From Ensifer sp. LC11 (GTDB taxonomy: Bacteria; Pseudomonadota; Alphaproteobacteria; Rhizobiales; Rhizobiaceae): DNA of 64,000 nt. Made by a program: the position numbers and the translations under genes. The notes under the pieces are model-generated. The model was not told the origin of the DNA, searched no databases, and saw only the letters and a program-made list of their open reading frames with translations. The DNA is taken from NCBI RefSeq assembly GCF_001695835.1, contig NZ_MBSO01000001.1:1-64000 (forward strand), given 5' to 3'. Shown piece by piece: positions 26,845-34,907 of this stretch (positions within the stretch are counted from its first letter, which is position 1; each line of letters starts with the position of its first letter).

Positions 26845-26866
26845 GGCGGCGTCCGAGGGCGCCGCC
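26845..26866 (+). terminator. Stem-loop after the small exported protein
   Basis: GGCGGCG/CGCCGCC, 7-bp perfect stem with an 8-nt loop, 22 bp after the stop codon. There is no T-run. Confidence 0.5.
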
Positions 26867-26917
26867 AGACAGGTAACAAGGCCTGGAGATGGCTTTCTGG
26901 CGAGACGGACATCCAAT

Positions 26918-27040
26918 TTTCCGTCATCCTCGCCCTTGTGGCGGGGATCCAGCGACCCGACGTCTGTCGGGTCAAAAGAGTTTTCAGCCCAAGGACTGGG
27001 GCTGTCTGGATCCCTGTGACAAGCACAGGGATGACGGAAA
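26918..27040. repeat. 123-bp compound inverted repeat (GTCATCC type)
   Basis: Outer perfect 12-bp arms TTTCCGTCATCC (26918-26929) and GGATGACGGAAA (27029-27040). Inside are GGGGATCCAG facing CTGGATCCC, and a central GACCCGAC-N4-GTCGGGTC (26954-26973). This looks like a dispersed element of the ATCC.CGGG type seen in many alphaproteobacterial intergenic regions; a related copy is at 54676-54754. No coding potential. Confidence 0.75.
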
Positions 27041-27049
27041 TGTCGGCGC

Positions 27050-27069
27050 GCGGCGCCCGAAGGCGCCGC
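27050..27069 (-). terminator. Hairpin downstream of the M24 peptidase gene
   Basis: GCGGCGCC/GGCGCCGC, perfect 8-bp stem; read on the minus strand the loop is the stable tetraloop TTCG. It lies eight bases beyond the peptidase stop codon. No T-run is present on the minus strand. Confidence 0.5.
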
Positions 27070-27076
27070 TATTTTG

Positions 27077-28180
27077 TCAGACCTTGGCGACGTGAACGTC
27101 GCGGGGGAGCGAAGAGAGAACCTCCGGCCCGTCCTCGCGCAGGATGACGATATCTTCGAGCCGGATGCCGAAGCGGCCGGGCAAATAGATGCCGGGCTCG
27201 ATCGAGAAAACCATGCCTTCTTCCAGCACGGTTTCGGAGGTCGCGGTGATGTAGGGCGGCTCATGGCCGTCGATGCCCATGCCGTGGCCGGTGCGGTGGA
27301 CGAAGTATTCGCCATAGCCGGCATCCGCAATCACCTTGCGGGCCGCATCGTCCACATCCTTGGCGAGCACGCCCGGACGAGCTGCCTTGAGCGCGGCCTG
27401 GACGGCCCGCTCGACGATCGTGTGGATCTGGCCGTAGCCCTCGGGCGCTCGCCCGACGATCGCCATGCGGGTGATATCGCTCGGGAAGCGCTGCTTGCGG
27501 CCGCCGATATCGATGACGACGGCATCACCTTCCTCGATCACCCGTTCGCTCGCCGAATGATGCGGGAAGGCGCCGTTGCCGCCGGCCCCGACGATCCAGA
27601 AGGCGGGTGCGGCATCCTCCGAGGCGAAGTGTGTGCGGATTTCGGCGGCCAGTTCCTTTTCGGTCATGCCCGGCCGAATCTTGGAAAACGCCGTCTGCAT
27701 GGCGCGGTCGGCTATGCCGGCGTTCATTTTCAGCAGCGCGTATTCGCCCTTGTCCTTGCGCATGCGCAAGGCACCGAGCGTTGCCGGGGTGAATTCGCGG
27801 GCGGTATCCTCGGGCAGTGCATCGATCAAAAGCAATGCGAAATCGGCGCGCATGGTTTCGTCCAGAACGACGCGACCGGGCTTTTCGGCGCCGACATCGG
27901 CAAGGGCTGCCGTCAGGGCGTCGGCCGGGCCAACGTCATCAGCCCAGTTGTGGAAGGCGATGTCGGTGTGCTCGCGCGTGCCTTCGGCGTTGAGCGCCGG
28001 CATCAGGAAGGCTTCCTTTTCCGGGCCGATCAGGAGCAGGCAGGGGCGCTCGTCCGGATGCGGGTGATAGCCGATCAGCCAGTCCATGTGTGATCCGGGC
28101 GCCAGCGCGACGAGGCCGACTTTGCTTTCGGCCATCTTGCGGCGGAGCGCTGCAAAACGGCTCTTGGTGAGTTCCTTCAT
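27077..28180 (-). CDS. M24-family metallopeptidase (Xaa-Pro dipeptidase-like)
   Basis: A 367-aa protein with a creatinase-like N-terminal domain (about 1-140) and a pita-bread catalytic domain. The five metal ligands fit: VVIDIGG and FPSDITRM (two Asp), TGHGMGIDGHE (His), FSIEPGIY and RLEDIVIL (two Glu). I chose the ATG at 28180 (MKELTKSRF); the earlier in-frame start adds a non-family segment. The fold is shared by prolidases, aminopeptidase P, creatinase and ectoine hydrolase, so the scissile bond is not certain. A GntR-type palindrome lies 290 bp upstream. Confidence 0.88.
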   Translation of the reverse strand: MKELTKSRFAALRRKMAESKVGLVALAPGSHMDWLIGYHPHPDERPCLLLIGPEKEAFLMPALNAEGTREHTDIAFHNWADDVGPADALTAALADVGAEKPGRVVLDETMRADFALLLIDALPEDTAREFTPATLGALRMRKDKGEYALLKMNAGIADRAMQTAFSKIRPGMTEKELAAEIRTHFASEDAAPAFWIVGAGGNGAFPHHSASERVIEEGDAVVIDIGGRKQRFPSDITRMAIVGRAPEGYGQIHTIVERAVQAALKAARPGVLAKDVDDAARKVIADAGYGEYFVHRTGHGMGIDGHEPPYITATSETVLEEGMVFSIEPGIYLPGRFGIRLEDIVILREDGPEVLSSLPRDVHVAKV

Positions 28181-28513
28181 GGGGATTCCAGTTCTGGCTT
28201 GAGGACATGAGATGCGCTCGCCGTTCACGCGACTGTGGCGCTCATCGGCGGACGGAATTGGGGCGCGGCGGTTCGGCGCGATGTGGCGTTTACGGGGAAT
28301 GCCTGGGGCCGGTGCAGGTGCTGCCCCGGAGTGTAGCTCTTTGGCTCTTCAAGCGGACTCCTCCCCCTCGAATGCACGAACATAGGCCGGGAAGGCTGGC
28401 TGCTTCCCGTTGCTATGCATCTGTATTTGCTCGACTTTGGTGCCGAGCCTGAGCGTTGTCAATACGGAATTTTAGTCACACTAAAATTTATGAAGCCCGT
28501 GGTTGTCGTTGGC
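28181..28513. other. Intergenic region with no gene
   Basis: 333 bp between the GntR/FCD gene and the M24 peptidase gene. I see no plausible coding frame. The only structured element is the perfect palindrome at 28469-28487. A long upstream leader for the peptidase gene is possible. Confidence 0.55.
28469..28487. promoter_or_regulatory. Candidate GntR/FCD operator
   Basis: A perfect 19-bp palindrome ATTTTAGT-CAC-ACTAAAAT. Its centre TAGTCACACTA fits the FadR-subfamily consensus TNGTNNNACNA exactly. It lies between the FCD regulator gene and the M24 peptidase gene, so it could control the peptidase promoter. Because it follows the regulator's stop codon by 26 bp, a weak AT-rich terminator is the alternative. 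Confidence 0.6.
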
Positions 28514-29164
28514 TCAGGCGGCCAATCGAAGGAGGCGTGCGACGGCCTGTTGGTCGAAGCCGCCGATGCCTTCTCTGATGTCGGCGGCGATCGCGTCGGC
28601 AACGGCCTCTTCGTCGCGTCGCCTCAGCGCCTCGATCGCCTCGCGATGCCGGTCCACGACATAGAGTTCGGTCACATGTTCCATGGCGATGCCGAGGATG
28701 GGGCCGAGCTGCAGCCAGACGCTCTCGATCAGCGGCATGGCGACCGGATCGGGATTGGCGGTGTAGATCATGCGATGGAACGCCTGGTTGGCGATCAGCG
28801 CCGCCACCTTGTCTCCCCCACGGATTTCCGTCTCGATGCTGTCATCAACCGCTGCGATCTGTTGGATCTGGCGCTCGGAAAGATGGGCGACAGCCCGGCG
28901 TGCGGCGTGGCTTTCGAGTGCGATGCGCAGTGAGATCAACTCCTCGAAGCGAGCGGGTGTGATGTGCGGCACGACGATGCGGCGGTTCTCAAGGAATTGC
29001 AGCGCGCCGATGGAGGTGAGCTGGCGCAGCGCCTCGCGCACTGGCGTCGGGCTGCTTTCGAGCGCTTCGGCAAGGCCGCGAATGGTGACGGAGGTGCCGG
29101 GGCGGAAGGCGCCGACCATGATCGCCTGGCGCAGCCGATTGAAGGCGTAATCGTGCGTGGTCAT
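28514..29164 (-). CDS. GntR-family regulator, FCD subfamily
   Basis: A 216-aa regulator with a winged helix at residues 5-65 (AEALESSPTPVREALRQL recognition region) and an FCD ligand domain (about 75-205) containing FHRMIYTANPDP and HREAIEAL, which supply the usual His metal ligands. The ATG at 29164 (MTTHDYAF) fits the family start; the open frame continues upstream without a site. It is divergent from the PuuA-like gene, and both the downstream TNGTNNNACNA palindrome and the GTGATCAC palindrome at 29404 are candidate targets. The likely ligand is a small carboxylate or amine. Confidence 0.9.
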   Translation of the reverse strand: MTTHDYAFNRLRQAIMVGAFRPGTSVTIRGLAEALESSPTPVREALRQLTSIGALQFLENRRIVVPHITPARFEELISLRIALESHAARRAVAHLSERQIQQIAAVDDSIETEIRGGDKVAALIANQAFHRMIYTANPDPVAMPLIESVWLQLGPILGIAMEHVTELYVVDRHREAIEALRRRDEEAVADAIAADIREGIGGFDQQAVARLLRLAA

Positions 29165-29288
29165 GCCGTCGGGCCTTGCAAGTGGCGGCAAAACTAGGGG
29201 TCTCAAGTGCGCCTTTCCTTCTGGCCAGCTAGCGATGGCCTTGGCTTGGTTCGATCCGAAGTCATCGCAATCGTTACTCATACTTGCG

Positions 29289-29333
29289 AGCGGAATGCGG
29301 GCGGAACCCGCATACACTTTTCCGCACCCCGCT
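29289..29333. repeat. Short rhizobial palindromic repeat, copy 3
   Basis: AGCGGAATGCGGGCGGAACCCG start, CACTTTTCCG core and CACCCCGCT end. Diverged from copies 1 and 4 at a few bases. It lies in the divergent region between the GntR and PuuA-like genes. Confidence 0.75.
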
Positions 29334-29403
29334 CTACCTCAAACGCCTGATAGCATCGTTCATGCTTGACTCCAATTCCTGAATTATGTCAACTTTCAGA
29401 AAA

Positions 29404-29413
29404 TGTGATCACA
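29404..29413. promoter_or_regulatory. GTGATCAC palindrome upstream of the PuuA-like gene
   Basis: Perfect 10-bp palindrome TGTGATCACA flanked by A-runs, 17 bp before the ATG of the glutamine-synthetase-like gene. The position would allow repression by the divergent FCD regulator or by another factor. Confidence 0.45.
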
Positions 29414-29429
29414 AAAAGAGATTTGCGAT

Positions 29430-30797
29430 ATGTCGCTCGACGCGGAAGATCCCAGCGCATTCAAGGCATGGCTCGAGCAGAACGGGCCGATCGAAAGCAT
29501 CCAGGCGGTGGTCTGTGACCTCAACGGCATCATGCGCGGCAAACGCGTGCCGGTGGAGCAGGCGGCCAAAGTGCTCGGCGGCGGCATCCGCATGCCGCTC
29601 TCGATCGTCGGCGTCGATGTATGGGGTGAGGACATCATCAACAGCGAGCACGTGTTTGCGAGCGGCGACCGTGATGGCATCTGCGGCGTCACCGGGCGCG
29701 GCGCGCTGCCGGTCAACTGGACCTCGCGGCCGAGCGCATTGGTGCCGCTGTGGCTGCAGCTCGAAGACGGCAAGCCGTTTCTGGCCGATCCGCGCCAGGC
29801 CCTGGCGGCGGTCGTGCGGGAATATCAGGAGCTTGGCCTTCGGCCCGTCGTCGCCACCGAGCTGGAATTCTACCTGATCGATCCGGAGCCCGACAGCGCG
29901 GTGCCGCCGATCTCGCCCTATACCGGCAAGCGGCTCGATTCCGACGCGATCCTGTCGATCGACGAGCTCGACGATTTCGGCGAGTTCTTCTCCGACGTCT
30001 ACAAGGAATGTGCCCGGCAGAACGTGCCGGCGGATGCGGCGATCGCCGAAAACGGCATCGGCCAGTTCGAGATCAACCTGCTGCACACCGACGACCCGCT
30101 GAAGGCGGCCGACGACGCCATCTTCTTCAAGCGCATCGTCAAGGGTGTGGCGCGCAAGCATGGGCTTGCAGCAACCTTCATGGCCAAGCCCTATGGAACG
30201 CGCTCGGGCAATGGTCTGCATATCCATTTCAGCCTGCTCGACGAGGAGGGCAACAATGTCTTCAACGACGGCAGCGACGAAGGCTCGCCGATCCTGAAGA
30301 ATGCCGTTGCCGGTCTCTTGCGCGGCATGGCCGAGACGACGCTGCTGTTTGCGCCGCATTTCAATTCCTACCGGCGGCTGAGGCCCGACACCCATGCGCC
30401 GACAGCCGTCTGCTGGGGCTATGAGAACCGCACCTCGGCAATCCGTATTCCCGGCGGCAATCCCAATGCGCGCCGCATCGAACATCGCGTCGCCGGCGCG
30501 GATGCCAACCCCTATCTCGTCATCGCCGCGATCCTCGGTGCCGCACTCGTCGGTATCCGCAACAAGTGGAAGCCACCGGCGCCGGTTTCGGGTCGCGCCT
30601 ATGCAGCGGAGAAATTGCCCAAAATTCCCTCGGAATGGGGGCAGGCGGTCGATAGCTTCGAGGCAGGACCGATTGCCGCCGAAATCTTCGACCCCGTGCT
30701 GCGCTCGATGCTGATCGCCTGCAAGCGCCAGGAGATCGCAGGCTTTGCCGAGCAGGTCACGGACTACGAATTCAGCGCCTATCTGGAAATCGTCTGA
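29430..30797 (+). CDS. puuA: Gamma-glutamylpolyamine synthetase-like (glutamine synthetase family, PuuA-like)
   Basis: A 455-aa glutamine-synthetase-fold ligase. ELEFYLID, GQFEINLLH and NGLHIHFSL carry the metal and ATP-site residues, and YENRTSAIRIPGG the substrate/phosphate region. It lacks the adenylylation-loop features I expect of GlnA and is directly followed by a PuuB-like amine oxidase with a one-base overlap, which is the arrangement of the gamma-glutamylated putrescine pathway. That context favours gamma-glutamylation of putrescine or another amine, but other glutamate-amine ligases (spermidine, ethanolamine) are possible. Confidence 0.82.
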   Translation: MSLDAEDPSAFKAWLEQNGPIESIQAVVCDLNGIMRGKRVPVEQAAKVLGGGIRMPLSIVGVDVWGEDIINSEHVFASGDRDGICGVTGRGALPVNWTSRPSALVPLWLQLEDGKPFLADPRQALAAVVREYQELGLRPVVATELEFYLIDPEPDSAVPPISPYTGKRLDSDAILSIDELDDFGEFFSDVYKECARQNVPADAAIAENGIGQFEINLLHTDDPLKAADDAIFFKRIVKGVARKHGLAATFMAKPYGTRSGNGLHIHFSLLDEEGNNVFNDGSDEGSPILKNAVAGLLRGMAETTLLFAPHFNSYRRLRPDTHAPTAVCWGYENRTSAIRIPGGNPNARRIEHRVAGADANPYLVIAAILGAALVGIRNKWKPPAPVSGRAYAAEKLPKIPSEWGQAVDSFEAGPIAAEIFDPVLRSMLIACKRQEIAGFAEQVTDYEFSAYLEIV

Positions 30798-32107
30798 TGC
30801 TCACGAAACAGAAATCCTATGCCGGTGACGGCAGCTATCCGACCAGCTACTACGCCGCCTCCCGCAACATCATCCGCACGCCGGTCCGGCTTCAGGGCCG
30901 GGTCGAGACCGACGTCTGCGTCGTCGGTGCCGGATACTCCGGCCTGTCGACGGCGATCCACCTTGCCGAAAAAGGCTACAAGGTCGTGGTCATCGAGGGT
31001 GCGCAGGTCGGCTGGGGCGCTTCGGGACGCAATGGTGGCCAGGTCGTCAACGGTCTCAATGCCAGTCTCGCAACGATCCAGCGCCGCTATGGCGAGGATG
31101 CCGCGCGCTTCATCGGCGGGCTGGTGCAGGAGGGCGGCAAGATCATCCGCCGTCTCGTCAGCCAGTATCAGATCGAGTGCGACCTGAAGCCGGGCAACAT
31201 TTACGCCGCCTACACGCCGGCGCATATGAAGGAACTCGAAGCCAAGCAGGCGCTCTGGCGCAAATACGGCATGGATGACCACCAGCTTCTCGACCGTGAC
31301 GCGCTCATGAAGCTCGTCAAGTCGGATGCCTATTGCGGCGGCATGCTCGACGCGACAGGCGGGCACATGCATCCGCTCAATCTCGTGCTCGGCGAGGCGC
31401 GCGCCCTCGAAAGCATCGGCGGCACGATCTACGAACAGTCGCCGGTGACGCGCGTCGACCATGAGGCGGCGCGGCCGACCGTCTATACCGAAGGCGGCGA
31501 AGTTTCGGCGCGCATCGTCGTGCTCTGCGGCAATGCCTATCTCGGCGACGCGGTGCCCAAGCTCGTCTCGCGGGTCATGCCGGTCTCGACGCAGATGATC
31601 ACAACGGCGCCGCTCGGCGAGGAGCTCGCCCATTCGCTGATCCCGAGCGACATGTGCGTCGAGGACGTGCGCTATATCCTCGACTATTTCCGGCTCTCTG
31701 CCGACAAGCGGATGATCTTCGGCGGCGGCACCGTCTATGGCGGCACCGATCCGGCCGATGTCGTCGCCAAGCTGAAGCCCAATCTCGAAAAGGTGTTCCC
31801 TGAGCTCAAGGGCGTGAAGATCGATTATGCCTGGAGCGGCAACTTCGCGCTCTCCTTCACCCGTGTGCCGCAGATGGGGCGGATCGGCTCCAACACCTAT
31901 TTCGCTCACGGCTACAGCGGCCACGGCGTTACCGGCTCGCACCTCTTCGGCCGCACGCTTGCCGAAGCGATCGATGGCGATACGACGCGCTACGACGTCT
32001 TCGAGAAGCTGCCCTGGTATCCTTTCCCCGGCGGGCGCATGTTCCGCGCCCAATATTCGACGATCGGCTCCTGGTGGTACCAGTTCAAGGATGCGGTCGG
32101 TCTATAG
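30797..32107 (+). CDS. puuB: FAD-dependent amine oxidase (PuuB-like, DAO family)
   Basis: A 436-aa flavoprotein with VVGAGYSGLS (residues 42-51) as the dinucleotide site, the GASGRNGGQV FAD loop and a C-terminal SGHGVTGSHLFGR FAD-closing segment typical of PuuB/glycine-oxidase-like proteins. Its ATG overlaps the PuuA-like stop (TGATG), so the two are translationally coupled. In the Puu pathway it oxidises gamma-glutamylputrescine to the aldehyde with H2O2 release. A true aldehyde dehydrogenase occurs at 39646 in a separate operon. Confidence 0.85.
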   Translation: MLTKQKSYAGDGSYPTSYYAASRNIIRTPVRLQGRVETDVCVVGAGYSGLSTAIHLAEKGYKVVVIEGAQVGWGASGRNGGQVVNGLNASLATIQRRYGEDAARFIGGLVQEGGKIIRRLVSQYQIECDLKPGNIYAAYTPAHMKELEAKQALWRKYGMDDHQLLDRDALMKLVKSDAYCGGMLDATGGHMHPLNLVLGEARALESIGGTIYEQSPVTRVDHEAARPTVYTEGGEVSARIVVLCGNAYLGDAVPKLVSRVMPVSTQMITTAPLGEELAHSLIPSDMCVEDVRYILDYFRLSADKRMIFGGGTVYGGTDPADVVAKLKPNLEKVFPELKGVKIDYAWSGNFALSFTRVPQMGRIGSNTYFAHGYSGHGVTGSHLFGRTLAEAIDGDTTRYDVFEKLPWYPFPGGRMFRAQYSTIGSWWYQFKDAVGL

Positions 32108-32406
32108 GGTCGGGCGACCTGCTGTTTTGAGGCGCCCCTACGTCAAAGGGGGCACTTCTCGCCGGCATTCTGTTTGGTCGATTTCCCGCTGAGCGCAATT
32201 CCGCCGCGTCTGCTGATGCGCTAGTATTAGTCCATTGTGGCATCAGCTCGCCCGTTCGAGCGGGCCTGTTGCATCTCTGGCATCCGGTTGCCGCCATAGG
32301 GCGAGCCCGTTGTGTGCCGACGGATACCAAGGAGCGCCCGCGGGTTTCTGCGGGCGAACAAGCTAGGGGCTGGTGGCTCCTGATCGATGTCCTGGGAGGC
32401 CCCGAG
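32108..32406. other. Intergenic region with no gene
   Basis: About 300 bp between the PuuB-like and transglutaminase-like genes. An imperfect GCCCCT/AGGGGGC stem at 32134-32153 may end the puuAB transcript, and GCCCG-N6-CGGGC lies at 32250-32265. No convincing coding frame is seen. Confidence 0.5.
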
Positions 32407-33321
32407 ATGTTCGTGCGCTTTGGCTATGAAATCGGCATTCGCTGTCCGCAGCCAACTCCGATGATGACCTATCTCTCGCCTGTGTCGGAGCTGCGCCCAG
32501 CCCTTCGCCGCGAGCACGGGCCGGTCTCTTTGCCGATCGTGAAGATGGAAGAGATTACCGATCCGCACGGCAACACCTGCTTCCGGATGACCGTGCCCGA
32601 AGGTGACTTCAAGCTCTCCTATGATGCGGTGATCGAAGCTGATGGCCGGCTCGACGCCTCTGATCCGCTGGCCGATGCGGTGCCGGTCGAGAATCTGCCG
32701 GCGGCCTGGCTGCCGTATCTCGCGGCGAGCCGCTATTGTGAGACCGACCGGCTCGGCGCACTCGCCTGGCGGCTGTTTGGTGATACGATTCCCGGCTGGC
32801 CGCGGGTCCAGGCGATTTGCGATTATGTGCACGAACGTCTGGTCTTCAGTTACGGCTATGCGCAGACGATGCGCACCGCGCTCGAGGCGCATGAGGATCG
32901 TGTCGGGGTCAGCCGCGACTACGCCCATCTGGCGATCACCTTCTGTCGCTGCATGAACATGCCGGCGCGCTATGTGAACGGCTACATGGCCGATATCCCG
33001 AAGAGCGATGATCCGGCGCCGATGGATTTCAACGCCTGGTTCGAGGTCTTCCTCGGCGACCGTTGGCACACCTTCGACGCCAAGACCAACCAGCGGCGGG
33101 CAGGGCGGATCGCAGTTGCCCGTGGCCGTGACGCGGCCGACATTCCGCTGATCCAGACCTTCGGCAAACACGAACTGACGGGCTTCACCGTCTGGACCTG
33201 TGTCGAGACGGACAGCGCGCTCACACGTTCGCATCGCGGCTCCGACGTCTCGCTGCTGACCCCCTGGTTCAGCGAAACCTGGTCGAAGCATTTGCAGGAA
33301 CGCGACCGCAATCGGCATTGA
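32407..33321 (+). CDS. Transglutaminase-like protein with substituted nucleophile
   Basis: A 304-aa protein with a transglutaminase-core domain at about residues 130-235. The ATG at 32407 has GGGAGG seven bases upstream. The stretch GVSRDYAHLAITFCRCMNMPARYVNGY matches the catalytic segment, but the usual Cys of GVCRD is Ser169 (codon AGC at 32911). The following HAW-type position reads DFNAWFEVF, with Asn209 where many members have His, and the Asp region is FDAKTN. As written it should not perform the thiol chemistry. It may be a binding protein or use a different mechanism. The neighbouring Puu-type genes make a link to polyamines attractive but unproven. Confidence 0.75.
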   Translation: MFVRFGYEIGIRCPQPTPMMTYLSPVSELRPALRREHGPVSLPIVKMEEITDPHGNTCFRMTVPEGDFKLSYDAVIEADGRLDASDPLADAVPVENLPAAWLPYLAASRYCETDRLGALAWRLFGDTIPGWPRVQAICDYVHERLVFSYGYAQTMRTALEAHEDRVGVSRDYAHLAITFCRCMNMPARYVNGYMADIPKSDDPAPMDFNAWFEVFLGDRWHTFDAKTNQRRAGRIAVARGRDAADIPLIQTFGKHELTGFTVWTCVETDSALTRSHRGSDVSLLTPWFSETWSKHLQERDRNRH

Positions 33322-33439
33322 CCGCCGTTTGCAAGCCTGAACCGATTTTTTACGGTCAGCGCCATTTCAGGAAAATAATATCTATAAACTCAATCGAGAA
33401 TATAGGAGAACAAGAGAGAAGGCGGGCAATGGTCCGCTA

Positions 33440-33542
33440 CTGCATGTTTCCTTTAATCGGTCCGATTAAAGGACAAAAACATGCAGCAATTCAAAGTGCT
33501 ACAGCGACCATTGCGCGTCTGAAAAGACGCGCGGCGCTGTAG
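33440..33542. repeat. RIME1-like intergenic mosaic element, intact copy
   Basis: 103 bp with two large palindromes. The first spans 33441-33485 with outer TGCATGTTT/AAACATGCA-type arms and an inner TCCTTTAATCGG/CCGATTAAAGGA. The second spans 33500-33542 with CTACAGCG/CGCTGTAG outside and GCGCGTCT-GAAA-AGACGCGC inside. A degenerate copy is at 11690. Size and layout match the Rhizobium-specific intergenic mosaic element as I recall it. Confidence 0.8.
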
Positions 33543-33561
33543 TGAGCGACGGAGAGACGCG

Positions 33562-33711
33562 ATGAACGCTTCGAGGCCGATGGTCCAGTCCCGATACGCG
33601 CTTTATGCAACTGCACCCCAGCGCCGGTCCCCTGTTCATCTGGTCCCGCACGCGATCGCCATCGTTGCGGCATTCTCCTTCGTTAGCGCTATCGTCGTTG
33701 GCGTCCTCTAA
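33562..33711 (+). CDS. Small membrane protein, 49 aa
   Basis: A short frame with a good ribosome site (GGAGAG at 33551-33556, five bases before the ATG). The N-terminal half is basic and polar (RPMVQSRYALYATAPQRRS), and the C-terminus is one hydrophobic helix (AIAIVAAFSFVSAIVVGVL) ending at the stop, so a tail-anchored inner-membrane topology is likely. It begins 20 bp after the RIME-like element and converges on the NTF2-like gene. No family is recognised. The clean ribosome site and hydrophobic tail favour a real gene. Confidence 0.6.
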   Translation: MNASRPMVQSRYALYATAPQRRSPVHLVPHAIAIVAAFSFVSAIVVGVL

Positions 33712-33724
33712 GCTTCTCTCGCTG

Positions 33725-34117
33725 TCAACTATGACGCGACAGGTGCTCGTGCACCGCCATCCATTCCCCTGACGATGCCCGCCGGAAAACGATCGTTTCC
33801 CGTTCGTCTGCGGTCGTCGGCTCGCCGTTGAGCTCCAGTTCGGTCTCGACCCGGTGGGTGAAAACCGCGACATCGCCCACCGCCTGCACATGCCGTTCGC
33901 TTGACCGGCAGGCGCGCACGCGAAAACCATCCCGTTCCTCCCACAGCGACCATTCCGCCTCGTAGGCCGCGCGGCTCAGAAGGGGCCGGTCGAGCGTGTG
34001 GAAGATGAAGGTGGCATCGGGCGCGAAGGCCGAAAAGTAAGACGTGCGGTCGTGCTGAGCGAAAGCGGCAACCAGCCGGTCTGCCGCCGCAAGCACCGAC
34101 AGTTCGAGATCCTGCAT
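33725..34117 (-). CDS. NTF2/SnoaL-like domain protein
   Basis: A 130-aa cone-fold protein of the NTF2-like superfamily: an N-terminal helix with LVAAFAQHDRTSYFSAFAPDATFIFH, then a beta-sheet ending in WMAVHEHLS. AAGGAAA lies upstream of the ATG at 34117. Members include steroid-isomerase-like enzymes and ligand-binding proteins; no catalytic pair can be assigned here. It lies 58 bp downstream of the TetR gene in the same direction and may share its transcript. Confidence 0.8.
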   Translation of the reverse strand: MQDLELSVLAAADRLVAAFAQHDRTSYFSAFAPDATFIFHTLDRPLLSRAAYEAEWSLWEERDGFRVRACRSSERHVQAVGDVAVFTHRVETELELNGEPTTADERETIVFRRASSGEWMAVHEHLSRHS

Positions 34118-34174
34118 CGTGTTTCCTTTTGATTTTGCCGAAGCGAGCGTCACGCCGGGCATTTTTCCTGATGA

Positions 34175-34792
34175 TCAGCGCGCCGAGATCAATGTCGCGA
34201 GCGGACGGTTCTGGCGCGAAACGCGGGCCTTCAGATCATCGAGCGTCATTGGCTCGCGCTTGGCGAACTCGGTGAACATCATGTTGAGATTGTTGAAGAA
34301 CATTTCGCCGACGGCCTCGGCGTCGATGTCGAGTGCGACGACGCCCTTGGCCTTCAGCTTGAGGATCAGGGTCGAGATCTGATCACAGAGCCGGCGGTCG
34401 AGTTCGGTGTAGCGTTTGCTGAACGGGCTCTCCGGCTGCTGGATGGCGATCGCCATGGCGGTGCGCCACATCTCCTTGCTGAGATAGTAGAGCGAGTGGT
34501 CGTAATACTCGCCGATCAGCGCATCTAACGCGCCCATGACGGAGGCGGGGGGATTGTCGACGATCGTCCGGCCGGCGGCGAGCACTTCCTCTACTTCCAT
34601 CGACACTGTGGCAAGCAGGATGTCGCCCTTGTTTTCATAGTAGTTGTAGAAGGTCCCGACCGAGATCTCGGCGCGCTCGGCAATGTCTTCGATGCGCGCG
34701 CTGTCATAGCCGACCTCGCGAAAGAGCGCGGCGGCGGCGTCGAGAATACGCCGGTTCCGATCGGCCTTTTGCCGTGCGCGCAGTCCCGTCAT
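34175..34792 (-). CDS. TetR/AcrR-family regulator of the polyamine-type importer
   Basis: A 205-aa regulator with a TetR DNA-binding domain at residues 12-58 (IEDIAERAEISVGTFYNYYENKGDIL). The C-terminal helical domain is divergent. It is transcribed away from the importer operon that starts at 34908, and the 115-bp gap contains two TGAA-N4-TTCA sites. It therefore probably represses both units until a substrate of the importer, or an aldehyde made from it, is present. Confidence 0.9.
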   Translation of the reverse strand: MTGLRARQKADRNRRILDAAAALFREVGYDSARIEDIAERAEISVGTFYNYYENKGDILLATVSMEVEEVLAAGRTIVDNPPASVMGALDALIGEYYDHSLYYLSKEMWRTAMAIAIQQPESPFSKRYTELDRRLCDQISTLILKLKAKGVVALDIDAEAVGEMFFNNLNMMFTEFAKREPMTLDDLKARVSRQNRPLATLISAR

Positions 34793-34811
34793 CTGATGTT
34801 TCCCCGAATTA

Positions 34812-34823
34812 TGAATTGGTTCA
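34812..34823. promoter_or_regulatory. Candidate TetR operator, site 1
   Basis: TGAA-TTGG-TTCA, 20 bp from the TetR start codon. The same half-sites and spacer recur at 34846. Confidence 0.5.
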
Positions 34824-34845
34824 AAATTGAGATTGACTTAAAAAA

Positions 34846-34857
34846 TGAATTCATTCA
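34846..34857. promoter_or_regulatory. Candidate TetR operator, site 2
   Basis: TGAA-TTCA-TTCA, lying within a perfect 12-bp palindrome AATGAATTCATT shifted by two bases (34844-34855). It is 50 bp before the binding-protein start codon, 34 bp centre to centre from site 1. Confidence 0.5.
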
Positions 34858-34907
34858 ATCTTTTTTTGAAGGCGCCGGAACGAGCGTCAAAACAAGAGGG
34901 CAACAGC

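Noticed and set aside
29430-30797. Housekeeping glutamine synthetase glnA
   Set aside because: Gene neighbours (PuuB-like oxidase with overlapping start) and the sequence features point to a gamma-glutamylamine ligase.
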